This document shows positions 10,199 to 18,600 of a stretch of 18,849 bases of DNA, one piece after another (position 1 is the first letter of the stretch; each line of letters starts with the position of its first letter). The notes below the pieces were generated by a model. The model did not search any database. It saw only the letters and a program-made list of their open reading frames with translations, and was not told where the DNA came from. This stretch comes from Darksidea phi (taxonomy: Eukaryota > Ascomycota > Dothideomycetes > Pleosporales > Lentitheciaceae): the NCBI GenBank assembly GCA_030770425.1, contig JASJFT010000410.1, forward strand, positions 1 through 18,849. The letters run 5' to 3'. The position numbers were made by a program, and so were the translations under genes.

Positions 10199-10555
10199 TT
10201 TTAGATTTATATTTAGCTTTAGCTATAAGCTAGATTAAATTAGTACTATAGGTAAAGTTAGTAAGTCGCTATTTTTAGGTATTATATATAGGGATTTCGA
10301 GCCTTTACCCTCTTACTAAATACTTATTATTTAGTTATTTCGGTATATTTAAATATATTTAAATCGTATCTATAATAGCTATAGAGTAGCGTATCTTAAG
10401 ATAGAGCTAGTAGGGTAGATAGTATAGTAAAGAGGTCTAAAAATTATTATTTAAGTTATTTTATCTATTACTATAGACACTCCGTCTAGGGGTCTTAGTA
10501 ACAGCTATTAGTATAGTCTTAGTAACGGCCGTAGATATAGTCTATACGCCCTCGA
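10199..10555. other. 357-bp spacer between elements C and D
   Basis: The two flanking termini are GAGTAGA (ending 10198) and TCTACTC (starting 10556). They would form a perfect junction like the others if this spacer were absent. No coding frame or inverted ends were found inside it. It contains two of the 17 surviving CA dinucleotides of the window, 24 bases apart (10478 and 10502). It may be a later insertion or original flanking DNA. Confidence 0.5.
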
Positions 10556-10780
10556 TCTACTCTTTCCTAACCTCTCTTCCTTCTATTCTTTAGTACTCCG
10601 CCTACTTAGTATAAGATTATTATATTATAGGGTTTCTTTTTAATCCCGAATTCTTATATTATATTAGTTAGTAGTATTTCTTCTTCTCTTACCCGTAATT
10701 ATAAGTTATACTAGAAATAGGTAGAATAAATTAAATATTATATACTTACTCTCGCCTCGTCTACCTTTTAGAGGACTAGT

Positions 10781-10931
10781 ATATTTTTAGTCTAAATTAG
10801 CTAGAGTATTACTTTTATTAATAATAAAAGATAGTATTACGTAAATTAGAATAAACTATAGTCTTAATTAGATAAGAATATCTACTCCTTAGTACTATAT
10901 ATTTCGTATAGTAGTCTACTAGAAGAGAAAG
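10781..10931. repeat. ~150-bp direct repeat flanking the RIX7-like fragment, copy 1
   Basis: This aligns with 11708-11857 at about 86% identity by hand, with nearly all differences transitions. Several differences are paired CG in one copy against TA in the other. The offset between copies is 927 bp. It could be a very short LTR, a duplicated subterminal region, or a duplicated upstream segment of the captured gene. Confidence 0.8.
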
Positions 10932-10993
10932 TTATTCTAGACTCTATATATTTAGTACTACCCTCTTCTACTAACCGTCTAATACTCGGCCCT

Positions 10994-11707
10994 ATAAGTA
11001 CGTCCTACGGATAACTATCCCTCTAGTAGAATTTAGATAAGGACGTTTACTAAATCGTCTATAAATATATAGATACCTCTAATAAATTACTACTTAAGCT
11101 TAAATCTTACTAAATCTACGACTTTATTAAAAACTCTAATTCCTCCTTAAAGAGACGACCTAAGAAGTAATTAAAAGACTTAATTAAAAGAGTTTTCTTA
11201 GTTATTTAAGAAGATAAGAGTAGCGAAGACGAAATAGCCGAGTTTAAAGGAAATTTTAAAAATAGAGAGGATAGAGGGAGGAAAGAGAAGAGGAGTATAG
11301 ACTTTATAAATAGGTAGATTATTAGTAGATAGGGGAACTTAGGGGCTATTATACTAGTTATAAATAGGGAGAAGAGTAAAAAGAGAGAGGGTATTAGAGG
11401 GGCTAATAGGAAGAGTAAGAGGTAGAAGAAGTTAGAGACTATAAAGTAGAAGATTAATACTAATCTACCTAGCTATATAAGCTTAGATAATATTAGAGGT
11501 ATCGATAATATTATATACTAGCTTAAGGACTACCTTATTATACTACTTCTACGACCTAAGGTCTATATTAATTATAAGATTTCTATTCTACGCGGAATTC
11601 TCCTCTACGAACTACTAGAATATAGTAAGATAGTTATCTATCGAGCTTTTACTATAGAACTAGGAGTACTATTTATTAAAATTCTAGGTCCTTCGGTAGT
11701 CTCGGGT
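10994..11707 (+). pseudogene. RIX7: Truncated RIX7/NVL-type AAA ATPase gene fragment
   Basis: RIX7/NVL proteins are AAA ATPases (CDC48 superfamily) that remodel pre-60S ribosomes in the nucleolus. A plus frame without frameshift runs from ATA (probable former ATG) at 10994. Residues 14-22 read LDKDVYQIV and residues ~47-60 read NSNSSLKRRPKKQL, both like the N-terminal domain of fungal Rix7. Then come an acidic patch, a basic stretch (RKSKR), and the start of the first AAA domain. This reads PSYISLDNIRGIDN, then RPKVY, RGILLY, a decayed Walker A at about residues 206-213 (expected GPPGCGKT; the Lys at 11627 is intact), then ELGVLFIKILGPSVVSG. It stops exactly where the second direct repeat begins, after about 238 codons of an expected ~800. 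The Pro-to-Leu and Gly-to-Ser changes in Walker A fit RIP; two Gly-to-Glu changes do not. Related CDC48-type ATPases are the main alternative. Confidence 0.68.
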
Positions 11708-11857
11708 ATATCTTTAGTCTAAATTAGTTAAAGTGTTACTTTTATTAATAATAAAAGATAGTATCGTATAAATCGGAATAAACTATAGTTTTAATTAGAT
11801 AAGTATATCTACTTCTTATTACTATATATTCTATACGGCGGTCTACTAGAAGAGAAG
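11708..11857. repeat. ~150-bp direct repeat flanking the RIX7-like fragment, copy 2
   Basis: This is the partner of 10781-10931. It starts directly after codons for GPSVVSG of the AAA domain and replaces the expected continuation (SGMSGE type) of that domain. It ends about 25 bp before the right terminus of element D. It contains one surviving TG (11734), where copy 1 has TA. Confidence 0.8.
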
Positions 11858-11867
11858 AGTAGGGTAT

Positions 11868-11897
11868 TTAGGAAAGAGTAGATATACTCTTTTCTAA
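11868..11897. repeat. Palindromic junction 5
   Basis: TTAGGAAAGAGTA (11868-11880) and TACTCTTTTCTAA (11885-11897) around a GATA centre. A pyrimidine-rich tract (CCCTTCTCTCTCTTCTC) follows on the right. The RIX7-like fragment reads toward it from the left and the large minus-strand relict of element E from the right. Confidence 0.8.
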
Positions 11898-11939
11898 GTC
11901 CCTTCTCTCTCTTCTCTTTATCTTATTCTATACTTATCT

Positions 11940-14900
11940 ATAAGACTTATAAGTACCTCCCCTCTAGTATTCTTACTACTCCCCGGTAGATAGTATAAAA
12001 AGACTACTACTACTACCTATTATAGACCTACTTATAGACTTATTATATCTATTATTTTAACCTCTATTAGCTTTTACTCTATCTATAAATACTTCCCTTA
12101 TACTCCTTCTTAGAGAAGTATACCTATTTCTACTAATCTTATTCCTATAATTATTATCTATAAATATTTCTCTTATACTTCTTCTTAGAGGAGTACGTCT
12201 ATTCCTACTAACCTTCTTACTATAATTATCCTCCGTTACCTCCTTATTATTATTATTTCTATCCTTTCTACTTTAGTTATACGTAAACTCTACTATTAGC
12301 TTATTTAACTTATTAAGACTCTTATTTTAGATCTAATCGAGTATTTTTAGTTTTAGCGGCTACCCCCACTTCTATACTAGCTAGAAACCCTTAGACCTAA
12401 TACTTTTTCTCCCTATAACCTAGTACTCTTTTTTCTTATTAATATTATAGATAAGTATACCCTACTTCCTATATACGGATATAAGCTAAGATATACTCTA
12501 TAGTAGCTACTCTCTATAACTACCCTTTCTTACTATCTACTACTATATCTACTAGAGGACCTAGTAGAGGGTATAAGATATCGACTAAAACGAAAGCTCT
12601 ACCTTATCTAGGTAGATATATACGGCTAAAAACTATATTATTCTTTATTTTAGGTCTTATATATAACTTATCTTAGTTACTATAATTAATATAGTATTAG
12701 AAGAATAGGGTAGAATCTAGTACGTTAGATAGATAAGATATAGAAATTTATCGAGCTACTAGTTTACCCTTTAGAAGCTAAGCTACTGTCTAATTAGCTT
12801 ATAACTCTTCTATAAGACTATATAATATAGCTTATTCCTCTAGCCTAGGTACTCTTCCTTATCCTAGAGGAAGAGAAAGTAGAGTAGGTTCGTCGTTCTC
12901 TCGAACTATATCTTATTCCCTATAATAAAGTAGGGCGGGCTAATATATCTATTTACTAGAAATATCTTTTTTATATCTTAGTAGTAGTATTCTACTATAT
13001 AGTTCTATTAGTTCGTCTTAAGTATAAGCTCTACGCTACGTTAATTAGCTTTTAGTACCGCCTTTTAAACGTCCGAATTAAACTACTCTAGGTTAAGGGT
13101 ATATATATACTCGAGCTACTTATCTAGTAATCTTAGACTATAGCTAATACTATACTAATTATACTAGGTCTTCGCTTAGTTAAAGCGGATATAGATATCC
13201 TAGAGATTCTTAATAGTCTACTACTACTACTTATACTTCTTATATATTAGTAAGTTTCTAACTAGTATATTATCCCTATATAGTAGTACTAAGCGCTACG
13301 TCGCCTAGTTAAACTTAGATAGAAACTAGCTAATACTATATCGATCTATAGTCTCTCGTATTCTAAGGCCCTTCTTAACTACGACCTTATACCCGCGGGT
13401 TATCTCCTAGTAATTCTTATATAGTAGTAATTTCTACTCGAGTAGATTACTTTTATAGTAAAATTAGAGCGCTTATAGTACTACTACTATAACTATAGTC
13501 TTAGGTAACGAATATATTCTTACCGTATACGCGAGCGTATACTTAAAAAGTAGATAGTATTTATTAATCTAGGTATAGAGAAAGTCGAGGAGCTCCTATA
13601 TTAGAATAATATAGTATAGAAGTAGAGAGTTAATATTATTAATTAAGTTATTATATAGGTTTTATTAGTACTATTACTTATATATTTCCTCTATTATTAC
13701 GAGAGAGATATAGTATTCCTCCCTAATTCCGTATAACTTTTAGTAGTTATCGACTAAATTAGTATATACTCGCTTCTTACTATAAAGATACGCGAACTCG
13801 TAGACTACCTTAAAAAATAAAATACTACTATCTTCCTACTAGAGTAACCGAATATATCTAGAATCTAGTACGAGATTCTTAAACGATTTATTATTAAAGA
13901 CGTACGTCTTAGACGTATCGAATAACGTCTTAATTAAACTATAAAACTAGGAGTAGATTAAGTCGTCCGTACTCTTCTTTCTATTTAGTACTACGAATAG
14001 TATCTAGTCTATTATATCTTATATACCGGTCTAAATATACGTAGTACGTCTAGTACTATTCTTAGCTTAACTATTATTAGTATAGAGAACGTCGCGGGTC
14101 TATATATATATCTTAAGGTAATACCTCTACTATAAAAATACCTCGATCTTATAGATATTCGGGATACGGTTATATAGTAGAGTACTATTCTTTAAAGTAA
14201 TCTACTTACTAAGGTCGATAAAGATACGATACTTACTATAGAACTATAGATTAGCTACCTAAGACTAAGATACTTCCTAGTACCTATATACTAATATTAG
14301 ACCGGTATTTATATACTCTAGCTTAGTATTCTTTATATTTATAAAAAGGGTTACGCTCTTAAATTAACTAAAGCTAGAGTTATCTATAATACTTTTTAGG
14401 ATATAGCTCTAGAGTAGGTCGAGATACTAATACTAGAGTATATATTATAGAAGCTACTCCCTTATAGATATCTTCTATAAAAGGTCTTCTATAGTTAATA
14501 TAGTCGAGTCTAGCTTAATAATATATACGGAAGTAGAATAATACTATAAGAGGTTCGAGTATCTAATTATCTTCTAAATGGTAAGGCTTAGAACTATATT
14601 ATACTAGAGCTTCTAGTCTTTATAACTAAGGTATATAGTATACTCGTATATACTATTTATATAAAGTATAGAAAAGAAGATATATAGAAAAAGTAATTCT
14701 ATACTAATAAGAGAGCCGAAGTAGTAATACGGGATTTTATATAATAGAATATACTTTTCCGCTAGATTTCTATAATAATTATAAATAGGTACTTTTAAGC
14801 TAAAATATATATTACTACTAATATTTAAAAATAGGTAAGATCTAGAGAACTAATTAATTCTCTAGTAAGTAACGTCTAGACTAGAAGAAAAGTAGTAGAT

Positions 14901-15960
14901 ATTATTAATATTAAATATAGTCTTAATAGTATAACTCTTATTACTATAAGAGTAGTACTATACTAAGTATAGACTCCTAGATAGATTCTTATTACGGATC
15001 CCGACGTTCTTAGAAAAAGTTATTATACTTATATCTTTAAAGATATTTTAATAGTTAACGCCGTATAGGTCTACTAGTTCTATTAACTTAGAATTATTAA
15101 GGATATCTAGGAGTAGTATTTCTTTATAGTAGTTCCTACGAAGAAGCGTAGTAATTTAACTAAGAGAGAAGTATATAGAATATACGTCGGGGCGCTAATA
15201 ATACTCTTAATATAGCCGGTCTACCTCGCTATACTATTTATAGATATAGTCTTAAAAATACCGAAGCTACTTTATAAGCCTACTAGCTATCCGCTCTAAT
15301 AGTTCTAGTAAGGTAGTAGGTACTTACCTTATAGATACGACTAGACCTAAGGAGAAGGTAATACTTAAAGACCTTAGTACGGAGCCTATATAAATCGATA
15401 TACTTTCTAGTAGATACTAAATCTAAGATAGTAGGGTATTACTCTAGGCTAGGAATCTAGTACTATATCTACTACTTTCCCGGCTCCGATACGACGAAGA
15501 AGGGAGACTAGACTAACTAGATACTAGTAATTATTCTTTAGCTTCTACCGAAGTATATATATTATATATACTAGTAGTATCTACTACTTCTTTTATAATA
15601 GATTTATTCTATACTATTCCTTCTTTATCTATCGAGCCCGACGGCTCGTATATACTTATATTTCTCTTAGTATCTTCTTACTAGATTATACTTAGAATTC
15701 CCGCGTCTTTTATATCTATTTCGTCTAGTTACTATAAAATTACGTCTTTATATTCGTCTTACTTAATAGTAGATACTAGCTCGTTTACCTAGATCTATAC
15801 TATCTATCTAGCTATCTCTATCTATTTATTAGCTAGTAGAGGAGAAGGAATTAGTAGTAGAAGACTCGCTTCTAGGTTAGACGGCTCGTTGTTCTATCGG
15901 CTATCGTTATCTCGAGGAATAGGAATATTAGCGCTTATCTAAAGATTAAGTTCTAGAGGG
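11940..15960 (-). pseudogene. Relict of a large (~1,300-residue) protein of element E, unknown family
   Basis: The minus strand gives a long readable frame. The N-terminal part (plus ~15,300-15,960) is Ser/Arg/Gln-rich (SSSYRSRESSRYSTRFLAQS). A long middle is rich in Tyr, Leu, Trp/Gln and Asn, for example NLAEKYILLYKIPYYYFGSL, IFIDLSKQITLKNSTLLYNR and STDDLIY. Further on come KGLRIRETIDRYSIS and ISPPYFIIGNK. The C-terminal part is Asn/Lys/Arg-rich with two in-frame 25-residue repeats. The frame crosses the terminus at 11868-11897. The reading frame around plus 15,200-15,500 was hard to choose and may be interrupted by small introns. I do not recognise the family. Confidence 0.45.
12082..12231 (-). 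repeat. Two 75-bp in-frame repeats (25 residues) in the element E protein
   Basis: The motif TCTATAAATAYTTCYCTTATA starts at 12082 and again at 12157, exactly 75 bp apart, and the copies stay alignable to 12231. On the minus strand each encodes a peptide of the type SRNRYTSLRRSIREVFIDNN. A period divisible by three, with mostly transition differences, supports a coding origin for this strand and frame. Confidence 0.8.
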
Positions 15961-16400
15961 ATTTTAGTTAGTATATTTATAGGAAGTAGGGGTTTATATA
16001 TAATAAAGTTAGCCGGCTACTAGAGCTAGCGCGTCTACTAATATTACTATCGATTACTAGTCTTCTTTACGTCTACTACGGTAGTAGTATTAGTATACTT
16101 CCTCAGTCTTCTACCCGCCTTTTTAGGGCTATTATAAGAAGATATAGCTAGAGATAAGATAAAAAGGGCTCCTAAAGTATTAATAATAAGGTTCCGAATT
16201 AATCTTAATATAGTTAGTATATAAACTATACTATATTCTACTACTTTATTATAATTATCTATTTTATAGCCTTTACCTCTTCTATATACTAGACCCTAAA
16301 TTTAGTTTATATAACGAGTCTTTCGCGCGGTTCTATAGGTCTAAAACTACCTCTCTACGAAATCTAGTACGAGGTATAGATAGAGATAATTTCGATATAT
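15961..16400. other. Divergent intergenic region of element E
   Basis: This lies between the starts of the minus- and plus-strand relict genes. It has no convincing frame of its own, and one surviving CA (16104). The two genes probably shared a bidirectional promoter here, but no promoter motif can be claimed, since any CA- or TG-containing element would have been erased. Confidence 0.35.
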
Positions 16401-17960
16401 ATATATATTAAAACCCTTAGACCTAAGATAGTAATAATATAATTAGAAAATTTTACTTCTATACTAATTAGCTACGGACTATCTAAGTATATCTCTTCTA
16501 TTAGAGACTATTCGACGTACTATAGAATTAACCTTATTACTAACTACCTCCCCTATTATACTTAATAGTCTAGATATTAGTATACTTCTTAACGATACGT
16601 TAAATAGTCTTAATAGCTACTAGGTAGTATAGATAATAGATATAACCTATAGTACTAATAATAGTAACTTAGTTTTTATAGTCTAGTTATCTAATAATAT
16701 AGTTACTTAGCTATATAGATATACGTTAGTAAAGTTACTTATCGAATATATCCGGAGTAGTATAAGCGAGAATAGTAGCTAAGTAGATAGTAAGATTAGG
16801 GGAGAAGAAGATACTAAGGAGCCTATAGGTAGTAAGATTAGGGTAGAGAAAGATACTAAGGAGCCTATAGGTAGCGAGATTAGGGTAGAAGAAGATACTA
16901 AGGAGTCTATAGAATATAAGTATAAAAGGTTACTATAAGATAAGATAATATAATAGACGGCTAAAGCTAAAAGAGATAAGATATTAGTAGCCTAGATTAA
17001 TATATAGTAAGATTCTAAAAAGGATATATAAGATATTAAGCTAGTACTTCTAGAGTATTAATTAAAGTTTACTAGGTTCTTAGAGCTATATAAGGAGCTC
17101 GGGATTATAACTATAACTACTATAATTAAAGCTATAATAGTAGTTAGAGGGGTAGAGACTTTTAAAGACTAGGTAATAATTATATAACTTTAGTAGTATA
17201 AGTATAGTAAGAGTAATAGACTACTAGAAGGGTCTACGTAGATTTTAATAATAGTAGTTACTAGTAAGAATACGGATAAGAAGCTTACTAAAGAGAAAGA
17301 GAATCGACTTTAAATATTATTCTTTAGAATCCTAAATAGTAAGGGTACGATAGTCCTTACTATACTTAAGTACCGGTAGATATCTACGGCTATATATAGT
17401 AAATTAGAAAGACTAGAATAGAAATTATAAGCTACTAGTATATAGTCGAGCTAAAGAGGAGTTAGACTAGCTTCTTTAGTACGACTAAAGTAGTTCCACG
17501 CGCTCTATAGTCGGGAGCTTAGTAGTTTAATTATAAAGTCTACCTATCTAAAGGCTTAGAATAAATTTAATTAGGTACTTAGATATAGAAAGAGGTAGAG
17601 TATATTAATAGATACGTTTAGTATTAGGGTCCTTACTTTACTTCTAGTAAGTATAGTACTAAATTTATTTATTAAATATATACTTTACGTAGACTAGATA
17701 AAAATATAAATTAAACTTCTAAAATTATATATAGAGAATATTAACGAATTAAGTAGGGGAATAGAACCTCTCTATACGGTAGTAATAGTAGACTAAAGCT
17801 CTCCTAATAGGATACTAGCCTTCGAATAGATAATAGACTAGTTATTAGTACTACCGGAGTCTCTACGTAATATACTAGACCCTACTTATTCTAGCTTAGT
17901 AGAAGAGATATCGGATTACTAGATACTAGAGCTATAGGGAAGGAAGAGTAGAAGGGGATA
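16400..17960 (+). pseudogene. Relict coding region of element E, ~500 residues, with an acidic 14-residue repeat
   Basis: The plus frame of codons starting at 16795 (phase of 16741) is readable from about 16,400 to the right terminus. It contains three acidic 14-residue repeats, then LVLLEYQLKFTRFLELYKEL, Lys/Asp/Thr-rich stretches, and the piece LASLVRLKQFHALYSRELSS, where His is one of few CA codons left (CAC at 17497). The C-terminal part reads LRNILDPTYSSLVEEISDY. Almost every stop is TAA or TAG in a context expected of Gln. Composition (Ser, Thr, Gln, Lys, coiled-coil-like stretches) suggests a soluble protein. I recognise no family. The start is uncertain. Confidence 0.5.
16795..16920 (+). 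repeat. Three 42-bp in-frame repeats (14 residues)
   Basis: Units start at 16795, 16837 and 16879, exactly 42 bp apart. They encode IRGEEDTKEPIGSK, IRVEKDTKEPIGSE and IRVEEDTKESIEYK. This whole stretch is free of stops. It fixes the coding strand and phase of the surrounding relict gene. Confidence 0.9.
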
Positions 17961-17961
17961 G

Positions 17962-18000
17962 TTAAAAAAGAGTATATAGATATACCCTACTCTTTTCTAA
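17962..18000. repeat. Palindromic junction 6
   Basis: TTAAAAAAGAGTA (17962-17974) faces TACTCTTTTCTAA (17988-18000), one mismatch, with a 13-base centre that contains a smaller self-complementary piece (GTATAT, AG, ATATAC). The relict genes on both sides converge on it. Confidence 0.75.
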
Positions 18001-18009
18001 GCTCCTATA

Positions 18010-18600
18010 TCTATATAAGGGGCTCGTAGACGTATTTCTATATAGAGGTTCTCTACTACCTAGAAAATATATAGAGTCCTTACTAATTCTAAGCCCCCTC
18101 TAGAACTTAAGTATATAAGTTTAGAATAAACCTATAACTACTTCTAAGAGAGCGTCCTATACTACTTCTAATATATTACTAAGTATATTAAAGTACTCGT
18201 ACTAGTTAAAGTCCTCGTCCTAGTCCTCGTCGTAATCTAGATAGTATTTAAGGAATATATCCTCCTCGTATTACGTAAAACTAACCCCCTACTATAGAAG
18301 ATTATCGAGCTCCTCTTCTATAGGAGTATTATAAGTACCTATTTTCGAATTAGAGGTAATCGTAGAGTAGAAGAGGTATTATTAGATTCTTCTCCCTACT
18401 AATCTATTTTAGTTAGGACGTCTCCGTTATAGACTACTCTACGGGATAAAATAATAGTAAATATTAATATACTTAAATTAGTTATAGAAGGTAGAGATAT
18501 AGATAAACTAAATAACGGTAGTATTATCAATATAAAGTAGAGTACTTTCTACGTAGATATCGTCGATATAGAGATTACTAGTAAATCGATTTTTAGAAAG
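18010..18600 (-). pseudogene. Relict coding region of element F, acidic C-terminal part
   Basis: On the minus strand the frame reads continuously toward the palindrome. It contains INIYYYFIPQ near plus 18440, NTPIEEELDNLL, an acidic run LDYDEDQDEDFN near plus 18205-18240, then NILEVVQDALLEVVIGLF and a basic end. The opposite strand also gives a fairly stop-poor frame at 18300-18600, so the strand choice there is less sure. The N-terminus is not delimited and may lie beyond 18600. A faint likeness to the end of Copia RNase H is discussed among the rejected items. Confidence 0.4.

Larger units (their letters stand above)
10556..11882. mobile_element. Element D: TIR element carrying a captured host gene fragment
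   Basis: Left end TCTACTCTTTCCTAACC and inverted right end TCTACTCTTTCCTAAAT agree for 15 bases, including the CTTTCC variant. The interior holds ~225 bp without a readable gene, a ~150-bp direct repeat, the RIX7-like fragment, the second direct repeat, and then the right terminus 25 bp later. This is the organisation of Pack-type elements that transduce host gene pieces, known best from plant Mutator-like elements; applying it here is my inference. Confidence 0.55.
11883..17976. mobile_element. Element E: ~6.1-kb TIR element with two divergent relict genes
   Basis: Both ends start TATACTCTTTT (left TATACTCTTTTCTAAG, inverted right TATACTCTTTTTTAAC), a variant not seen at the ends of A-D. 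That supports pairing them as a single element of 6,094 bp. It has the same plan as element A: a long minus-strand gene on the left and a shorter plus-strand gene on the right, diverging near 16.1-16.4 kb. It is the largest unit and therefore the best candidate for a formerly autonomous copy, although no transposase, integrase or polymerase motif was recognised. Confidence 0.55.

Noticed and set aside
14578..14607. The only plus-strand ATG, a 9-codon frame
   Set aside because: It stops after nine codons, lies antisense within the large element E relict, and the TG is one of the isolated survivors. It is not a gene.
15420..15500. Walker-A-like GAGK on the minus strand of element E
   Set aside because: It appears only in a frame that disagrees with the surrounding Ser/Arg-rich frame and has no nearby Walker B. 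Probably chance.
18400..18600. Likeness to the C-terminal RNase H segment of Copia retrotransposons (IDNTTVIQF, then FKYINIYYYFIPQ on the minus strand)
   Set aside because: Reading Tyr as former His gives a pattern close to the KHIDIRYHF motif of Copia. No other Copia motif could be found around it, the acidic tail after it does not fit, and the opposite strand is also readable. Too weak to annotate.
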